Assembly (NCBI RefSeq): GCF_000407365.1
Contig: NZ_ASVU01000002.1
Span: 248,001 to 312,000 of the forward strand
Source of the DNA: Enterococcus asini ATCC 700915
GTDB lineage: Bacteria; Bacillota; Bacilli; Lactobacillales; Enterococcaceae
DNA: 64,000 bases
Direction: 5' to 3'
Each line of letters starts with the position of its first letter. Positions within the stretch are counted from its first letter, which is position 1. Made by a program: the position numbers and the translations under genes. Of this stretch, positions 9,261-20,990 are shown one piece after another. A model generated the notes under the pieces. That model searched no databases, was not told the DNA's origin, and worked only from the letters and a program-made list of their open reading frames with translations.

Positions 9261-9322
9261 TCGGCATTCTCTAGAATAAAACCTAGGTATTTTCAAAAAG
9301 TTCTTAAGAATCGGCTGTTTTT

Positions 9323-9343
9323 GTGAAAATGAAACATTTTCAC
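9323..9343. promoter_or_regulatory. Perfect 21-bp dyad upstream of typA, candidate operator
   Basis: GTGAAAATG, AAA, CATTTTCAC form a perfect 9-3-9 palindrome about 24 bp upstream of the typA -10 box. There is no T-run of terminator quality behind it (CTATATTT follows), so a protein-binding site is at least as likely as a terminator for the suhB-type gene. I cannot name the regulator. Confidence 0.5.
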
Positions 9344-9349
9344 TATATT

Positions 9350-9372
9350 TCAGAAAGACTTTCTGATATAAT
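9350..9372 (+). promoter_or_regulatory. typA promoter (extended -10) with an overlapping dyad
   Basis: TATAAT at 9367-9372 with TG at 9364-9365 is an extended -10; no good -35 is present. A perfect dyad TCAGAAA-GAC-TTTCTGA (9350-9366) ends at the base before the -10, so any bound protein would directly affect polymerase. Confidence 0.6.
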
Positions 9373-9404
9373 AAGCCGTCGAGTGAAACAATCGTGTAAC
9401 GAAG

Positions 9405-9429
9405 AACCGGCCTTATAGGCTGGTTTTTT
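9405..9429 (+). terminator. Terminator-like hairpin in the typA leader
   Basis: 8-bp stem AACCGGCC/GGCTGGTT (9405-9412 with 9418-9425, one G-U) ends in a T-run to 9429. It lies after the promoter and 22 nt before the GTG start, so it would act on typA itself as an attenuator or 5' structure. Confidence 0.55.
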
Positions 9430-9450
9430 AAGGAAAAGGAGCAGACTGCT

Positions 9451-11292
9451 GTGAAATTACGTGAAGATATCCGCAACGTGGCCATTATCGCCCACGTCGA
9501 CCATGGGAAAACAACCTTGGTAGATGAATTATTGAAACAATCCGATACCCTAGATAGCCATACTCAATTGGCTGAACGGGCAATGGACTCCAATGCATTG
9601 GAAAAAGAACGCGGCATTACGATTTTAGCAAAGAATACTGCGGTAGAATACAAAGATAAAAAAATCAACATCATGGACACCCCAGGACACGCGGACTTCG
9701 GTGGCGAAGTCGAACGGATCATGAAAATGGTAGACGGCGTGCTGTTGGTCGTGGATGCTTACGAAGGCACCATGCCGCAAACCCGTTTCGTTTTGAAAAA
9801 AGCTTTGGAACAACATTTGACCCCAATCGTGGTAGTAAACAAAATCGACAAACCATCTGCACGGCCTGAACACGTGGTAGATGAAGTCTTGGAACTCTTT
9901 ATTGAATTAGGGGCCGACGACGATCAATTGGACTTCCCTGTAATCTATGCTTCTGCATTGAACGGGACTTCCAGTCTATCTGATGATCCGGCAGAACAAG
10001 AACACACTATGGCACCGATTTTCGATACTATTATCGAACACATTCCAGCGCCAGTGGACAATAGTGACGAACCTTTGCAATTCCAAGTCTCTTTGTTGGA
10101 CTATAACGAATACGTTGGCCGAATCGGGATTGGCCGGGTTTTCCGGGGCAAGATTGCCGTTGGTGACCAAGTTGCTTTGATGAAATTAGACGGTTCTGTG
10201 AAGAAATTCCGGGTAACGAAATTGTTCGGTTTCTTCGGTTTGAAACGTTTGGAAATCCAAGAAGCAAAAGCTGGGGACTTGATTGCTGTATCCGGGATGG
10301 AAGACATCTTCGTCGGCGAAACCGTAACCCCAATCGATCATCAAGATGCGTTGCCAATTTTGCATATTGACGAACCAACTTTGCAAATGACATTCTTAGT
10401 GAACAACTCACCATTTGCTGGTCGGGAAGGGAAATTCGTAACGGCTCGAAAAATCGAAGAACGTTTGCTTTCTCAATTGCAAACCGATGTATCCTTGCGC
10501 GTTGATTCCATCGCCCCAGATGCTTGGATCGTTTCCGGTCGTGGGGAATTGCACTTGTCCATCCTGATTGAAAACATGCGTCGGGAAGGCTTTGAATTGC
10601 AAGTGTCTCGTCCAGAAGTAATCGAACGGGAAATCGACGGCGTCCGTTGCGAACCATTCGAACGGGTGCAAATCGATACACCAGAAGAATACATGGGTTC
10701 AGTAATCGAAGCTTTGGGAACACGTAAAGGTGAAATGCAAGATATGATCCATACCGGCAACGGTCAAGTGCGGATTATTTTCTTGGTACCAGCTCGGGGC
10801 TTGATTGGTTTTAGTACTGATTTCTTGTCCATGACTCGTGGCTACGGGATTATGGCTCATACCTTTGATGCTTACTTGCCAATGATTCCTGGTCAAATCG
10901 GTGGCCGTCACCAAGGTGCGTTGGTTTCCATCGACCAAGGAAAAGCCACTACTTACTCCATCATGTCTGTAGAAGAACGGGGCACGGTCTTTGTCGAACC
11001 AGGTACCGAAGTTTACGAAGGCATGATCGTAGGGGAAAACTCTCGGGAAAAAGACTTGACTGTAAACATCACCAAAGCAAAACAAATGACCAACGTGCGG
11101 TCTGCCAATAAAGACCAAACTTCTGTCATTAAACGTCCACGGATTTTGACTTTAGAAGAATCTTTGGAATTCTTGAACGATGATGAATACTGTGAAGTAA
11201 CCCCTGAAAGCATTCGTTTACGGAAACAAATCCTGAACAAAAATGAACGGGAAAAAGCTTCTAAAAAGAAAAAAATTGCCGCTGCTGAATAA
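9451..11292 (+). CDS. typA: Translational GTPase TypA/BipA
   Basis: 613 residues beginning at GTG 9451, with AGGAG 10-14 nt upstream. It has G1 AHVDHGKTT (14-22), the switch region [13 protein letters not shown] and G3 DTPGHAD, then EF-G-like domains and the BipA-specific C-terminal domain ending in a Lys-rich tail. TypA binds ribosomes and assists 50S assembly and growth under stress or cold. The gene is highly expressed by codon use. Its promoter region holds two perfect dyads and a leader hairpin (listed separately), an unusual density of signals for this family. Confidence 0.97.
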   Translation: MKLREDIRNVAIIAHVDHGKTTLVDELLKQSDTLDSHTQLAERAMDSNALEKERGITILAKNTAVEYKDKKINIMDTPGHADFGGEVERIMKMVDGVLLVVDAYEGTMPQTRFVLKKALEQHLTPIVVVNKIDKPSARPEHVVDEVLELFIELGADDDQLDFPVIYASALNGTSSLSDDPAEQEHTMAPIFDTIIEHIPAPVDNSDEPLQFQVSLLDYNEYVGRIGIGRVFRGKIAVGDQVALMKLDGSVKKFRVTKLFGFFGLKRLEIQEAKAGDLIAVSGMEDIFVGETVTPIDHQDALPILHIDEPTLQMTFLVNNSPFAGREGKFVTARKIEERLLSQLQTDVSLRVDSIAPDAWIVSGRGELHLSILIENMRREGFELQVSRPEVIEREIDGVRCEPFERVQIDTPEEYMGSVIEALGTRKGEMQDMIHTGNGQVRIIFLVPARGLIGFSTDFLSMTRGYGIMAHTFDAYLPMIPGQIGGRHQGALVSIDQGKATTYSIMSVEERGTVFVEPGTEVYEGMIVGENSREKDLTVNITKAKQMTNVRSANKDQTSVIKRPRILTLEESLEFLNDDEYCEVTPESIRLRKQILNKNEREKASKKKKIAAAE

Positions 11293-11311
11293 GCAATAAG
11301 CGTTTGAAAAA

Positions 11312-11346
11312 AACTACCGTCAGATTTGGCGGTAGGTTTTTTGTTT
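11312..11346 (+). terminator. typA terminator
   Basis: 8-bp stem CTACCGTC/GGCGGTAG with a G-U pair, followed by GTTTTTTG. Confidence 0.8.
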
Positions 11347-11610
11347 GTATGCTGCTTGATTCACAGTCTGAATATTTTTCAAGTGTGGAAAACTTTTCTG
11401 CTGAAACGTAAAAAGGCCTAATAGAATGGGATTTAGAAAATACGCAAAAGATATGAAAGAGTTTAATTCTCGATGATATGTTTCATATTTGGTAGATGTT
11501 TCACGGAAGAGCGACCCTGAAGAAAATTGGAAAGAAGTGTGGGAAATTTCATGGTCTTTTTGAAAATATTGGGAAAGGTTCTTGACTTCCTATCCAAATT
11601 GAAATTGAAT
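11347..11610. other. Intergenic stretch with no gene seen
   Basis: AT-rich DNA between typA and ylaN. No open frame with a ribosome site is present on either strand. A short palindrome ATATGTTTCATAT lies near 11476-11488. Nothing else is recognisable. Confidence 0.5.
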
Positions 11611-11612
11611 TA

Positions 11613-11621
11613 TGCTATAAT
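11613..11621 (+). promoter_or_regulatory. ylaN-ftsW promoter (extended -10)
   Basis: TGC followed by TATAAT (11616-11621) is an extended -10. TTGACT at 11582 is too far (28 bp) to be its -35; TTGAAA at 11599 is too close. Confidence 0.55.
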
Positions 11622-11695
11622 GGGGAAACTAAGAATGCTAACTCTCAATACTTGTGACAAACGAGTTTGAAATAGTCCGAAAGGAAGGCTATCGA

Positions 11696-11989
11696 ATGGA
11701 ATTTTCACCGGAATTCGCTTTAGAAGTGTTGGTTCAAGATGGTGATCGCATCAAAAAACTGATCGAAAATCAAAAGAATAGTCAGTGTATTTCTCAATGC
11801 AAGGCCTTTGAGGAAGTGGTTGATACACAAATGTATGGTTTCTCCCGGCAGGTGGCGTATGCAGTACGTTTGGGACTCGTCCCAGGAGATACCGGGCATC
11901 AGTTGCTCGCGGATTTAGAGCGGGAATTGAATCGTTTATACAGTGAAGTCTACGAGAATCAGAAAACTGACAGCAACAAGGAGGTTTAA
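11696..11989 (+). CDS. ylaN: UPF0358 family protein YlaN
   Basis: 97 residues from ATG 11696, preceded by AAGGAAGG; the open frame from 11654 lies upstream of that site and is unlikely. The CKAFEEVVDTQMYGFSRQV and AVRLGLV stretches match YlaN. YlaN is a small helical cytoplasmic protein of low-GC Gram-positives, required under iron limitation and linked to the Fur repressor and iron binding in Bacillus and Staphylococcus. It lies 5 bp upstream of ftsW, the usual arrangement, and the two are probably co-transcribed. Confidence 0.93.
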   Translation: MEFSPEFALEVLVQDGDRIKKLIENQKNSQCISQCKAFEEVVDTQMYGFSRQVAYAVRLGLVPGDTGHQLLADLERELNRLYSEVYENQKTDSNKEV

Positions 11990-11994
11990 TCCTT

Positions 11995-13188
11995 GTGCCA
12001 AAATTAAAAAAACGCCATTTACTGGACTATAGCATTTTGATTCCTTATTTGGTCTTATGTATTTTTGGTTTAGTGATGGTCTACAGTTCCACTTCTTATT
12101 TACAGTTGGTAGATGGGAAGAGTCCCATGGGCTTGGTGCGTAACCAAACGATTTTCTTTGTCATTAGTTTGGTGATCATCGGGGTGATTTACAAGCTCAA
12201 AACCCAGTTCCTAAAAAACGATAAATTGATAAACGTGATTTACTTTATCATGTTGGCCATTTTAATCTATACCCGTTTCTTCAATAATTACACGGCGAAT
12301 GGGGCCTATGGTTGGATTCGCATTCCCGGAGTAGGGACGATTCAGCCGGCAGAGTTCTTCAAAATCGTCACCATTTGGTATCTTTCCGTGAAGTTTTACG
12401 GTCGCCAAGCGTTGATTAATGTCCGAGGCAAGTACTGGTCCCAAGTGGGCCGGCCGGCAATTGCAATTTTTGCCGCAGCTTTGGTTATTGTAGCCATGCC
12501 GGACTTGGGAAATGCCGCAATCATTATTTTGATTTTGATCATCATGCTCTTAGCCAGTGGGGTGAATTATCTCTATACGATTTTCACCGGTGTTATCGGC
12601 ACGCTCTTTTCCGTAGGGGTCATTAAAGCATTGGGACTTCTCGGAGAAAAACTAGGGGATAAGCTTGATAGCTTGCCTTTTAGTCACGTATTAGAACGTT
12701 TCATCGTCTATCAAGATCCTTTTGAATATGTCTACGATAAAGGGCATCAGTTGGTAAATGGGTATTACGCCTTTTTCAATGGTGGACTTTTCGGTCGCGG
12801 GTTAGGAAATAGTATCCAAAAGAAAGGCTTTTTGGAATTTCCCCATACGGACTACATTTTCGCCATTGTGGTGGAAGAATTAGGCTATCTCGTGGCCATT
12901 TTGGTCTTGATTATCATCTTTTACATGGTAGCACGGATCTTTTTAGTGGGCATTCGCTCCACGGATCCTTTTAATTCATTGATGTGTATCGGCATCGGTG
13001 CGTTGTTCTTGGTGCAGATCTTCGTCAACTTGGGCGGGGTCTTAGGCATCATCCCATTGACCGGGGTAACATTCCCGTTCTTGAGTCAAGGTGGTTCCAG
13101 TTTGTTAATGCTGTCGATTTGTATCGGCTTTGTATTAAATATCAGCGCAGAGGAAAAACGCAAGAAATACGCAGTGATAAGCGAGTAA
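11995..13188 (+). CDS. ftsW: Peptidoglycan glycosyltransferase FtsW (SEDS family)
   Basis: 397 residues starting at GTG 11995, 10 bp after AAGGAGG. About ten membrane helices are visible. The SEDS signatures include SLPFSHVLERFIVYQDPF before the loop and the C-terminal GVTFPFLSQGGSS. FtsW polymerises lipid II into glycan strands at the division septum together with a class B PBP. It could be confused with RodA, but the position between ylaN and pyc is the one held by ftsW in related lactic acid bacteria. Confidence 0.93.
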   Translation: MPKLKKRHLLDYSILIPYLVLCIFGLVMVYSSTSYLQLVDGKSPMGLVRNQTIFFVISLVIIGVIYKLKTQFLKNDKLINVIYFIMLAILIYTRFFNNYTANGAYGWIRIPGVGTIQPAEFFKIVTIWYLSVKFYGRQALINVRGKYWSQVGRPAIAIFAAALVIVAMPDLGNAAIIILILIIMLLASGVNYLYTIFTGVIGTLFSVGVIKALGLLGEKLGDKLDSLPFSHVLERFIVYQDPFEYVYDKGHQLVNGYYAFFNGGLFGRGLGNSIQKKGFLEFPHTDYIFAIVVEELGYLVAILVLIIIFYMVARIFLVGIRSTDPFNSLMCIGIGALFLVQIFVNLGGVLGIIPLTGVTFPFLSQGGSSLLMLSICIGFVLNISAEEKRKKYAVISE

Positions 13189-13216
13189 TCGCCTATCGTA
13201 AATAGCTTTAGAACAG

Positions 13217-13254
13217 GCAAAACCCAATATTCCCCAACAGGATGACGGGTTTTT
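13217..13254 (+). terminator. Probable ftsW terminator
   Basis: AAAACCC and GGGTTTTTT arms surround a 22-nt loop. The stem is short, so confidence is moderate. Confidence 0.5.
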
Positions 13255-13367
13255 TCTGTAAGCAAAACTGTCAAAATTTTCCAAAACCTGTGAGAAACAA
13301 GCGTTGTGAAATTCATCAAGCCGAGGTCGAGGTTGGGCTTAGGCGGTAAACTTAAAGGAGTGGTTAA

Positions 13368-16300
13368 ATGAAAAAAGTTCTTGTGGCCAATCGGGGCGAA
13401 ATTGCAATTCGGGTCTTTCGGGCCTGTAGCGAGTTGAAAATTAAAACAGTGGGGATTTATGCGGCTGAGGATGAGTATTCGGTGCACCGCTTTAAGGCCG
13501 ATGAAGCCTACTTAGTGGGCAAAGGGAAAAAACCGATTGATGCTTACTTGGACATTGACGACATCATCCGTATTGCGAAAGACTCCGGGGCGGAAGCCAT
13601 CCATCCGGGCTATGGTTTCTTATCGGAAAACTTGGATTTTGCGAAGCGTTGTCAGGAAGAAGGCATCATCTTTATCGGGCCTTCCATTCACCACTTGGAT
13701 ATTTTTGGGGACAAAATCAAGGCAAAACAAGCAGCCATCGACGCAGGTATCCAGTCGATTCCAGGTACAGACGGTCCTGTGGCTTCTATTGAAGAAGTTC
13801 TGGAATTCGCCAATGATCATGATTACCCGATTATGATTAAAGCCGCTTTAGGTGGTGGCGGTCGCGGAATGCGAGTTGCCCGAGATGAAAAAGAAGCTAG
13901 AGACGGATATGAACGAGCCAAAAGTGAAGCCAAGGCTGCCTTTGGTTCTGATGAAGTCTATGTGGAAAAATACATTGGCAATCCGAAGCATATCGAAGTC
14001 CAAATCTTAGGGGACAGTCACGGAAATGTGGTCCACTTATTTGAACGGGACTGCTCGGTACAACGGCGCCATCAAAAAGTCGTGGAAGTAGCACCTTGTG
14101 TTTCACTGACCAGTGAACAACGGCAGACCATTTGTGATGCCGCCGTGCAATTAATGAAACATGTAGGTTATGTGAATGCCGGTACGGTGGAATTTTTGGT
14201 AGAAGGAGACAAATTCTACTTTATCGAGGTCAATCCCCGAGTTCAAGTGGAACATACCATTACGGAAATGATTACCGACGTGGATATTGTGACTTCTCAG
14301 ATTTTAATCGCCCAAGGCAAAGACTTGCACCAAGATATTGGGATTCCCGCGCAAAAGGATATCCAATTTAAAGGGGCGGCTGTCCAGTGCCGGATTACCA
14401 CTGAAGATCCTTTGAACAATTTCATGCCGGATACCGGGAAAATCGATACTTATCGTTCTCCAGGGGGCTTTGGTGTCCGCCTAGACGTAGGGAACGCGTA
14501 TGCAGGAGCCGTGGTAACTCCTTACTACGATTCACTATTGGTGAAGGTTTGTACCTTTGGGGCGACTTTTGGTCAAGCGATTCAAAAGATGCAACGCTGC
14601 TTGCGGGAGTTTCGGATTCGAGGCGTTAAAACCAATATTCCTTTTATGCAAAATGTGATCAATCACCCGAATTTCCAAACCGGGGATGCGAAGACGACCT
14701 TTATCGACAATACTCCGGGATTATTTGAATTCCCTCGTTTGCGCGACCGGGGCAATAAAACCATGAAGTACATCGGCGAAATCACCGTTAATGGCTTCCC
14801 GGGGATTGAAAAGAACAAGAAGCGTTACTTTGAAGAACCTCGAGTGCCTAAAAAGCTGATTACCTTAGATCATCGTTCTGCTAAAAATGTCTTGGATGAA
14901 GAAGGCGCTGATGCAGTGGTTTCTTGGATCAAAGACCAAAAAGAACTACTTTTAACGGATACGACTTTCCGGGATGCCCATCAAAGTCTCTTGGCTACCC
15001 GAGTGCGAACCAAGGACTTTAGCAAGATTGCTGACTTAACGGAAAAAGCTTTGCCCCAATTGTTCTCCAGTGAAATGTGGGGGGGAGCGACTTTTGATGT
15101 CGCTTATCGTTTCTTAAATGAAGATCCATGGCAACGGCTACGCATGATTCGTAAATTAATGCCAAACACCTTGTTGCAAATGCTCTTTAGAGGATCCAAT
15201 GCAGTGGGTTACTCCAATTATCCCGACAATGTTTTGGTGGAATTTATCAAAGAGTCTGCGGCGCAAGGGATCGATGTCTTCCGAATTTTTGATAGTTTGA
15301 ACTGGGTACCGCAAATGGAACGCTCGATTCAAGCAGTGCGGGACACTGGGAAGATTGCGGAAGCGGCGATTTGCTACACCGGGGATATCAATGATCCAAC
15401 TCGAGACAAATACACCGTTCAATACTACAAAGACATGGCCAAGGAATTAGAAAACCTGGGGGCCCATATTATCGCCATTAAAGATATGGCCGGCTTGTTA
15501 AAACCTCGCGCAGCGTATCGCTTAATCAGCGAGTTAAAAGCGACTGTAGACTTACCGATTCACTTGCATACCCATGATACTTCTGGGAATGGCATTATCA
15601 CTTATTCTGCGGCGACTCAAGCAGGGGTGGATATCGTAGACGTGGCTACGGGAGCTATGAGCGCTTCGACTAGTCAGCCGGGAATGGCAAGTCTCTACTA
15701 TGCTTTGGCGGACGACAAGCGTCAGCCAAAGATCAATATTAACAATGCCCAGCAGATTAACCACTACTGGGAAGATGTGCGCATGTACTACAAGCCTTTT
15801 GAAAATGGTTTAAACAGTCCCCATGCGGAGGTCTACACCCATGAGATGCCAGGAGGACAATACTCCAATCTTCAAGTTCAAGCGAAAGCTGTGGGCCTAG
15901 GGGATCAATGGGAAGAAGTCAAAACCATGTATCATACGGTAAATATGATGTTTGGGGATATCGTGAAAGTTACCCCATCTTCCAAAGTCGTGGGAGACAT
16001 GGCCTTGTTCATGGTTCAGAACAACTTGACCGAAGAAGATGTTTACGAAAATGGCTTGGAGTACAATTTCCCTGAGTCTGTAGTGACCTTCTTCCAAGGG
16101 GAATTAGGCCAACCAGTGGGGGGCTTCCCTAAGAAGTTGCAACAAATCATCTTAAAAGGCCGTCCTGCCTTTACCGAACGCCCGGGAGCATTGGCGGCGC
16201 CGGTGGACTTCGCTGAGGTGAAAGCTGAATTAGCCGAAAAAATCGGGTATGAACCAAAACAAAAGGAAGTCTTAAGCTACTTGATGTATCCCCAAGTCTT

Positions 16301-16793
16301 CTTAGATTACCAAACGGCTTACAATATGTTTGCAGATGTGACTATGCTTGATACACCGACCTTCTTCAGTGGTATGCGCTTAGGTGAAACCATTAACGTG
16401 GAAATCGAAAAAGGGAAAATTTTGATTATTCGCTTGGATGAAATCGGTGAACCGGATATCGAGGGTAATCGGACTCTGTTCTTTAACTTGAATGGTCAAC
16501 GGCGAGAAATTCTGATTAAGGATACTGCCATTAAGAGTGCAATCCAAACAAAACGGAAAGCCGAACCAACCAATAAAGAACAAATCGGTGCCACCATGCC
16601 AGGTTCTGTTTTAGAAATCTTCGTGAAAAAAGGCGACCGGGTAAAACAAGGGGATACCTTGATGGTCACGGAAGCGATGAAGATGGAAACGGCTATTGAA
16701 GCTCGCTACGACGGGGAGGTCAAACACATTTATGTGGAAGCCGGGGAAACCATCGCCCAAGACGATTTGCTAATTGAAGTGGTGGAAAAATAA
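13368..16793 (+). CDS. pyc: Pyruvate carboxylase
   Basis: 1141 residues, full length for the single-chain enzyme. Domains in order: biotin carboxylase (1-450, with the Gly-rich ALGGGGRGMR loop), carboxyltransferase (about 520-800, with LLTDTTFRDAHQS and metal-binding HLHTHDTSGNG), and a C-terminal biotin carrier domain with Lys1105 in EAMKMET. It converts pyruvate, bicarbonate and ATP to oxaloacetate, feeding aspartate synthesis. It starts from ATG after AAAGGAG and ends before a strong terminator. ylaN-ftsW-pyc order is typical of this group. Confidence 0.98.
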   Translation: MKKVLVANRGEIAIRVFRACSELKIKTVGIYAAEDEYSVHRFKADEAYLVGKGKKPIDAYLDIDDIIRIAKDSGAEAIHPGYGFLSENLDFAKRCQEEGIIFIGPSIHHLDIFGDKIKAKQAAIDAGIQSIPGTDGPVASIEEVLEFANDHDYPIMIKAALGGGGRGMRVARDEKEARDGYERAKSEAKAAFGSDEVYVEKYIGNPKHIEVQILGDSHGNVVHLFERDCSVQRRHQKVVEVAPCVSLTSEQRQTICDAAVQLMKHVGYVNAGTVEFLVEGDKFYFIEVNPRVQVEHTITEMITDVDIVTSQILIAQGKDLHQDIGIPAQKDIQFKGAAVQCRITTEDPLNNFMPDTGKIDTYRSPGGFGVRLDVGNAYAGAVVTPYYDSLLVKVCTFGATFGQAIQKMQRCLREFRIRGVKTNIPFMQNVINHPNFQTGDAKTTFIDNTPGLFEFPRLRDRGNKTMKYIGEITVNGFPGIEKNKKRYFEEPRVPKKLITLDHRSAKNVLDEEGADAVVSWIKDQKELLLTDTTFRDAHQSLLATRVRTKDFSKIADLTEKALPQLFSSEMWGGATFDVAYRFLNEDPWQRLRMIRKLMPNTLLQMLFRGSNAVGYSNYPDNVLVEFIKESAAQGIDVFRIFDSLNWVPQMERSIQAVRDTGKIAEAAICYTGDINDPTRDKYTVQYYKDMAKELENLGAHIIAIKDMAGLLKPRAAYRLISELKATVDLPIHLHTHDTSGNGIITYSAATQAGVDIVDVATGAMSASTSQPGMASLYYALADDKRQPKININNAQQINHYWEDVRMYYKPFENGLNSPHAEVYTHEMPGGQYSNLQVQAKAVGLGDQWEEVKTMYHTVNMMFGDIVKVTPSSKVVGDMALFMVQNNLTEEDVYENGLEYNFPESVVTFFQGELGQPVGGFPKKLQQIILKGRPAFTERPGALAAPVDFAEVKAELAEKIGYEPKQKEVLSYLMYPQVFLDYQTAYNMFADVTMLDTPTFFSGMRLGETINVEIEKGKILIIRLDEIGEPDIEGNRTLFFNLNGQRREILIKDTAIKSAIQTKRKAEPTNKEQIGATMPGSVLEIFVKKGDRVKQGDTLMVTEAMKMETAIEARYDGEVKHIYVEAGETIAQDDLLIEVVEK

Positions 16794-16806
16794 AAATGGT
16801 AAGAAA

Positions 16807-16838
16807 AGAGGTTGGCGCGTGACGCCAACCTCTTTTTA
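16807..16838 (+). terminator. pyc terminator
   Basis: Perfect 11-bp stem AGAGGTTGGCG/CGCCAACCTCT with a 5-nt loop and a T-run. Confidence 0.92.
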
Positions 16839-16938
16839 TAGTTTTTTAAAAGACTCTTTCTTAGCGAGAGGCGGCTGTTCTCTTTTGGGAACCCTTGGTG
16901 TATCATAGATAGATAGAGAGTTTAGAGGAGGGCCCGGT

Positions 16939-18048
16939 TTGAAGAGGCGATTGATGTTTTTTGTTTTTTTAATTTTAGCACTGTTAGTGGTGTACTTGCA
17001 GCCGGTGTTTTTTCCGAGGCAGGCTCAGACGATTCGGCCCCATGAGTCTCAGGCAACCGGGGAAGGGACCATTACCAATATGCAAGCCGATCCAGTGGCA
17101 GCAGAAGGCTTCGCTACGGAGATTGGGAGTTCTCTAAAAGACTTTGAAAAGACTCATGGCGCACCGATCATCAGTTATGATTCAGGCTACGGTTTCACCA
17201 TTAGCCGCTATGAAACGGAGGAAACCGGTTTTTTAGAAGTGAATAGTGAAGATGGAAAAGTCGTCGCTATTAAGAGTACGGGTATCGATGGGCAAGAGAT
17301 AGCGCCTTTTTCCTTAAATATGAGCATGGGAGACTTAGCAGCGATTACCATGTTGTTCCCCAATTTCACCATTGACGATGAAGGTGCAGAAATCCAAATC
17401 GAACTCATGGAAGAAGATTTGAATTATCGTCCACTGTTGGTTTTTGATAATGGGGTATACGGCATCTTGTTCTTTAATCGCAATTCGGAGCTGTACGGTG
17501 TCATGTATTTGACCAAGGATATGCTGTTGAAATTGGCTCCTTATAATTTGATTTCTGGTGAAGTACCGGCGATGAAAGCTCAAGCGACGGAGTGGGGGGA
17601 GATCAATCAGGCCAAAATCGATCAAGGGTTTCAATTGTTGAACGCCTTGCGCCTTCAAGAAGAGCTGCCTTTGTATGAAACCACCTATACGTTGCAAGGC
17701 CAAGGTCGGGACTTTTTGACACGCTTTTTGAAGAATCCGCAAAAGCATTTGTCCGAGAGTCGCTATGAGAGTTTTCGAAAAGTGACCGAAGATGCCAGCA
17801 ATGAGGTCTTTATAGTGACAGGAAGTGAGTTTACCGATTTGGCCAAAGCCGTGGGAGTGGCAGATATTCAAGGCTTTTTTGAGACGCCGTGTTATGATCT
17901 GACGTTTCAGATTTTGTCCTGGTACAGTGATCCTTATATGCACGCTCGTTTTATGGAAGAGCAGAAACAAGCAATCGCTATTGGCATCTCCCAACAGAAT
18001 ATGGTAATCTTATTTGAAGATGTAGCAGAAACCGAGGATAGTGACTAG
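16939..18048 (+). CDS. CAP-domain membrane-anchored protein (YlbC-like)
   Basis: 369 residues with a TTG start at 16939 behind GGAGGG. One N-terminal hydrophobic segment (residues about 5-22) anchors or exports the protein. A central beta-rich CAP-associated domain is followed by a C-terminal CAP/SCP-like domain (ALRLQEELPLYE onward). Bacillus ylbC holds the same position just upstream of ylbF. The function is unknown; CAP domains are extracellular binding or protease-like folds. Its stop codon overlaps the start of the ylbF-like gene by 1 bp. Confidence 0.82.
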   Translation: MKRRLMFFVFLILALLVVYLQPVFFPRQAQTIRPHESQATGEGTITNMQADPVAAEGFATEIGSSLKDFEKTHGAPIISYDSGYGFTISRYETEETGFLEVNSEDGKVVAIKSTGIDGQEIAPFSLNMSMGDLAAITMLFPNFTIDDEGAEIQIELMEEDLNYRPLLVFDNGVYGILFFNRNSELYGVMYLTKDMLLKLAPYNLISGEVPAMKAQATEWGEINQAKIDQGFQLLNALRLQEELPLYETTYTLQGQGRDFLTRFLKNPQKHLSESRYESFRKVTEDASNEVFIVTGSEFTDLAKAVGVADIQGFFETPCYDLTFQILSWYSDPYMHARFMEEQKQAIAIGISQQNMVILFEDVAETEDSD

Positions 18049-18482
18049 TGATTTACGATGAAAAAATGCTCGCAATCGATGATCAAATCGATCAGGTTTT
18101 AGGAGCCATTCAAGAGGCGGCAATTTTTCGCCAGTATTTGGCGAAAAAACAGCTTTTAACTGAAGATGAAGCGGCAGTGGCGGCCAAGCGCACTTTTGGC
18201 GAGAAAAAGCGCCGTTATGAAGAGCTGCAAGCCTACGGGAAATATGCTCCTGGCTATCAAGACAGCCTTAAAAGTGTCATGCAGGCCAAGCGAGAATTAG
18301 ACTTGACGCCAAGTGTCAGTGAGTTTCGGGTAGCCGAGACGAATTTACAAGGATTATTGGATGAAATCGGTGGGGCCATCGCCGGTGCCATCGATGAAGA
18401 GATAAAAGTAGCAGCGGGGAATCCGTTTTTTGAAACCGGCTCGTCTGCTAGTAGTTGTGGAGGGAATTGCCATGGAAGTTGA
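18048..18482 (+). CDS. ylbF: YlbF/RicF family regulator
   Basis: 144 residues with a GTG start at 18048, sharing one base with the previous stop. The helical core (RRYEELQAYGKYAPGYQDS, then KRELDLTPSVSEFRVAE) matches YlbF/YmcA proteins. The tail contains Cys in SSCGGNCHG, resembling the cysteine-rich end of Bacillus RicF, which binds an Fe-S cluster. In Bacillus, RicF acts with RicA and RicT in mRNA maturation by RNase Y. Only the family is clear here; a role in RNA processing is inferred. Confidence 0.88.
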   Translation: MIYDEKMLAIDDQIDQVLGAIQEAAIFRQYLAKKQLLTEDEAAVAAKRTFGEKKRRYEELQAYGKYAPGYQDSLKSVMQAKRELDLTPSVSEFRVAETNLQGLLDEIGGAIAGAIDEEIKVAAGNPFFETGSSASSCGGNCHGS

Positions 18483-18819
18483 TCAGACAGCGGGATTTGA
18501 AATCAACCCGAGACGAGGATTAGTCGTTTGGGTGTATAGCTTGAAACAGTTGAAAAACTTGAAGCGATACGGCTTTGTTTACTATGTCTCCCGGAAGATG
18601 AAATATGTCTATTTGTATTTAGACGAAGAGCGCTACGAAGAAAATCTGGCGAAAATTCAAAAGCTGCATTTTGTTCGCAGCGTGGAACCATCCTATCGTC
18701 CGGATGTGGAAATGAATTTTGCCGATAAAATCGGAACGAAAGCGGCGTATCAAGAAGTGGATGAAGGCTTTGAAGTAGAAGAGCTGTCCACCCGGATTCG
18801 TTTAGCAGAAAATGTGTAA
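18472..18819 (+). CDS. ylbG: YlbG family protein (DUF2129/UPF0298)
   Basis: 115 residues from ATG 18472, with GGAGGG at 18459; it overlaps the end of ylbF by 11 bp. The GLVVWVYSLKQLKNLKRYG opening and the YVYLYLDEE strand identify the small YlbG family. Function is unknown; it is cytoplasmic. The gene ends before a strong terminator, closing the ylbC-ylbF-ylbG unit. Confidence 0.92.
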   Translation: MEVDQTAGFEINPRRGLVVWVYSLKQLKNLKRYGFVYYVSRKMKYVYLYLDEERYEENLAKIQKLHFVRSVEPSYRPDVEMNFADKIGTKAAYQEVDEGFEVEELSTRIRLAENV

Positions 18820-18821
18820 GA

Positions 18822-18860
18822 AAAGGCGGGGTTCTCACAAGAACCGAAACCGCCTTTTTT
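18822..18860 (+). terminator. ylbG terminator
   Basis: Two-part stem: AAAGGCGG pairs with CCGCCTTT and GGTTCT pairs with AGAACC, followed by a T-run. Confidence 0.88.
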
Positions 18861-18899
18861 GTTGAGACTAATTGAGTAAAAAGAAAGCAGGATAAAGAC

Positions 18900-20966
<2,067 letters not shown>

Positions 20967-20990
20967 AGGGACTCGCTTAAAAAATCAGTG

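Noticed and set aside
10031-10723. 230-codon open frame on minus inside typA
   Set aside because: Composition-driven shadow frame in a highly biased, highly expressed gene; no start signals.
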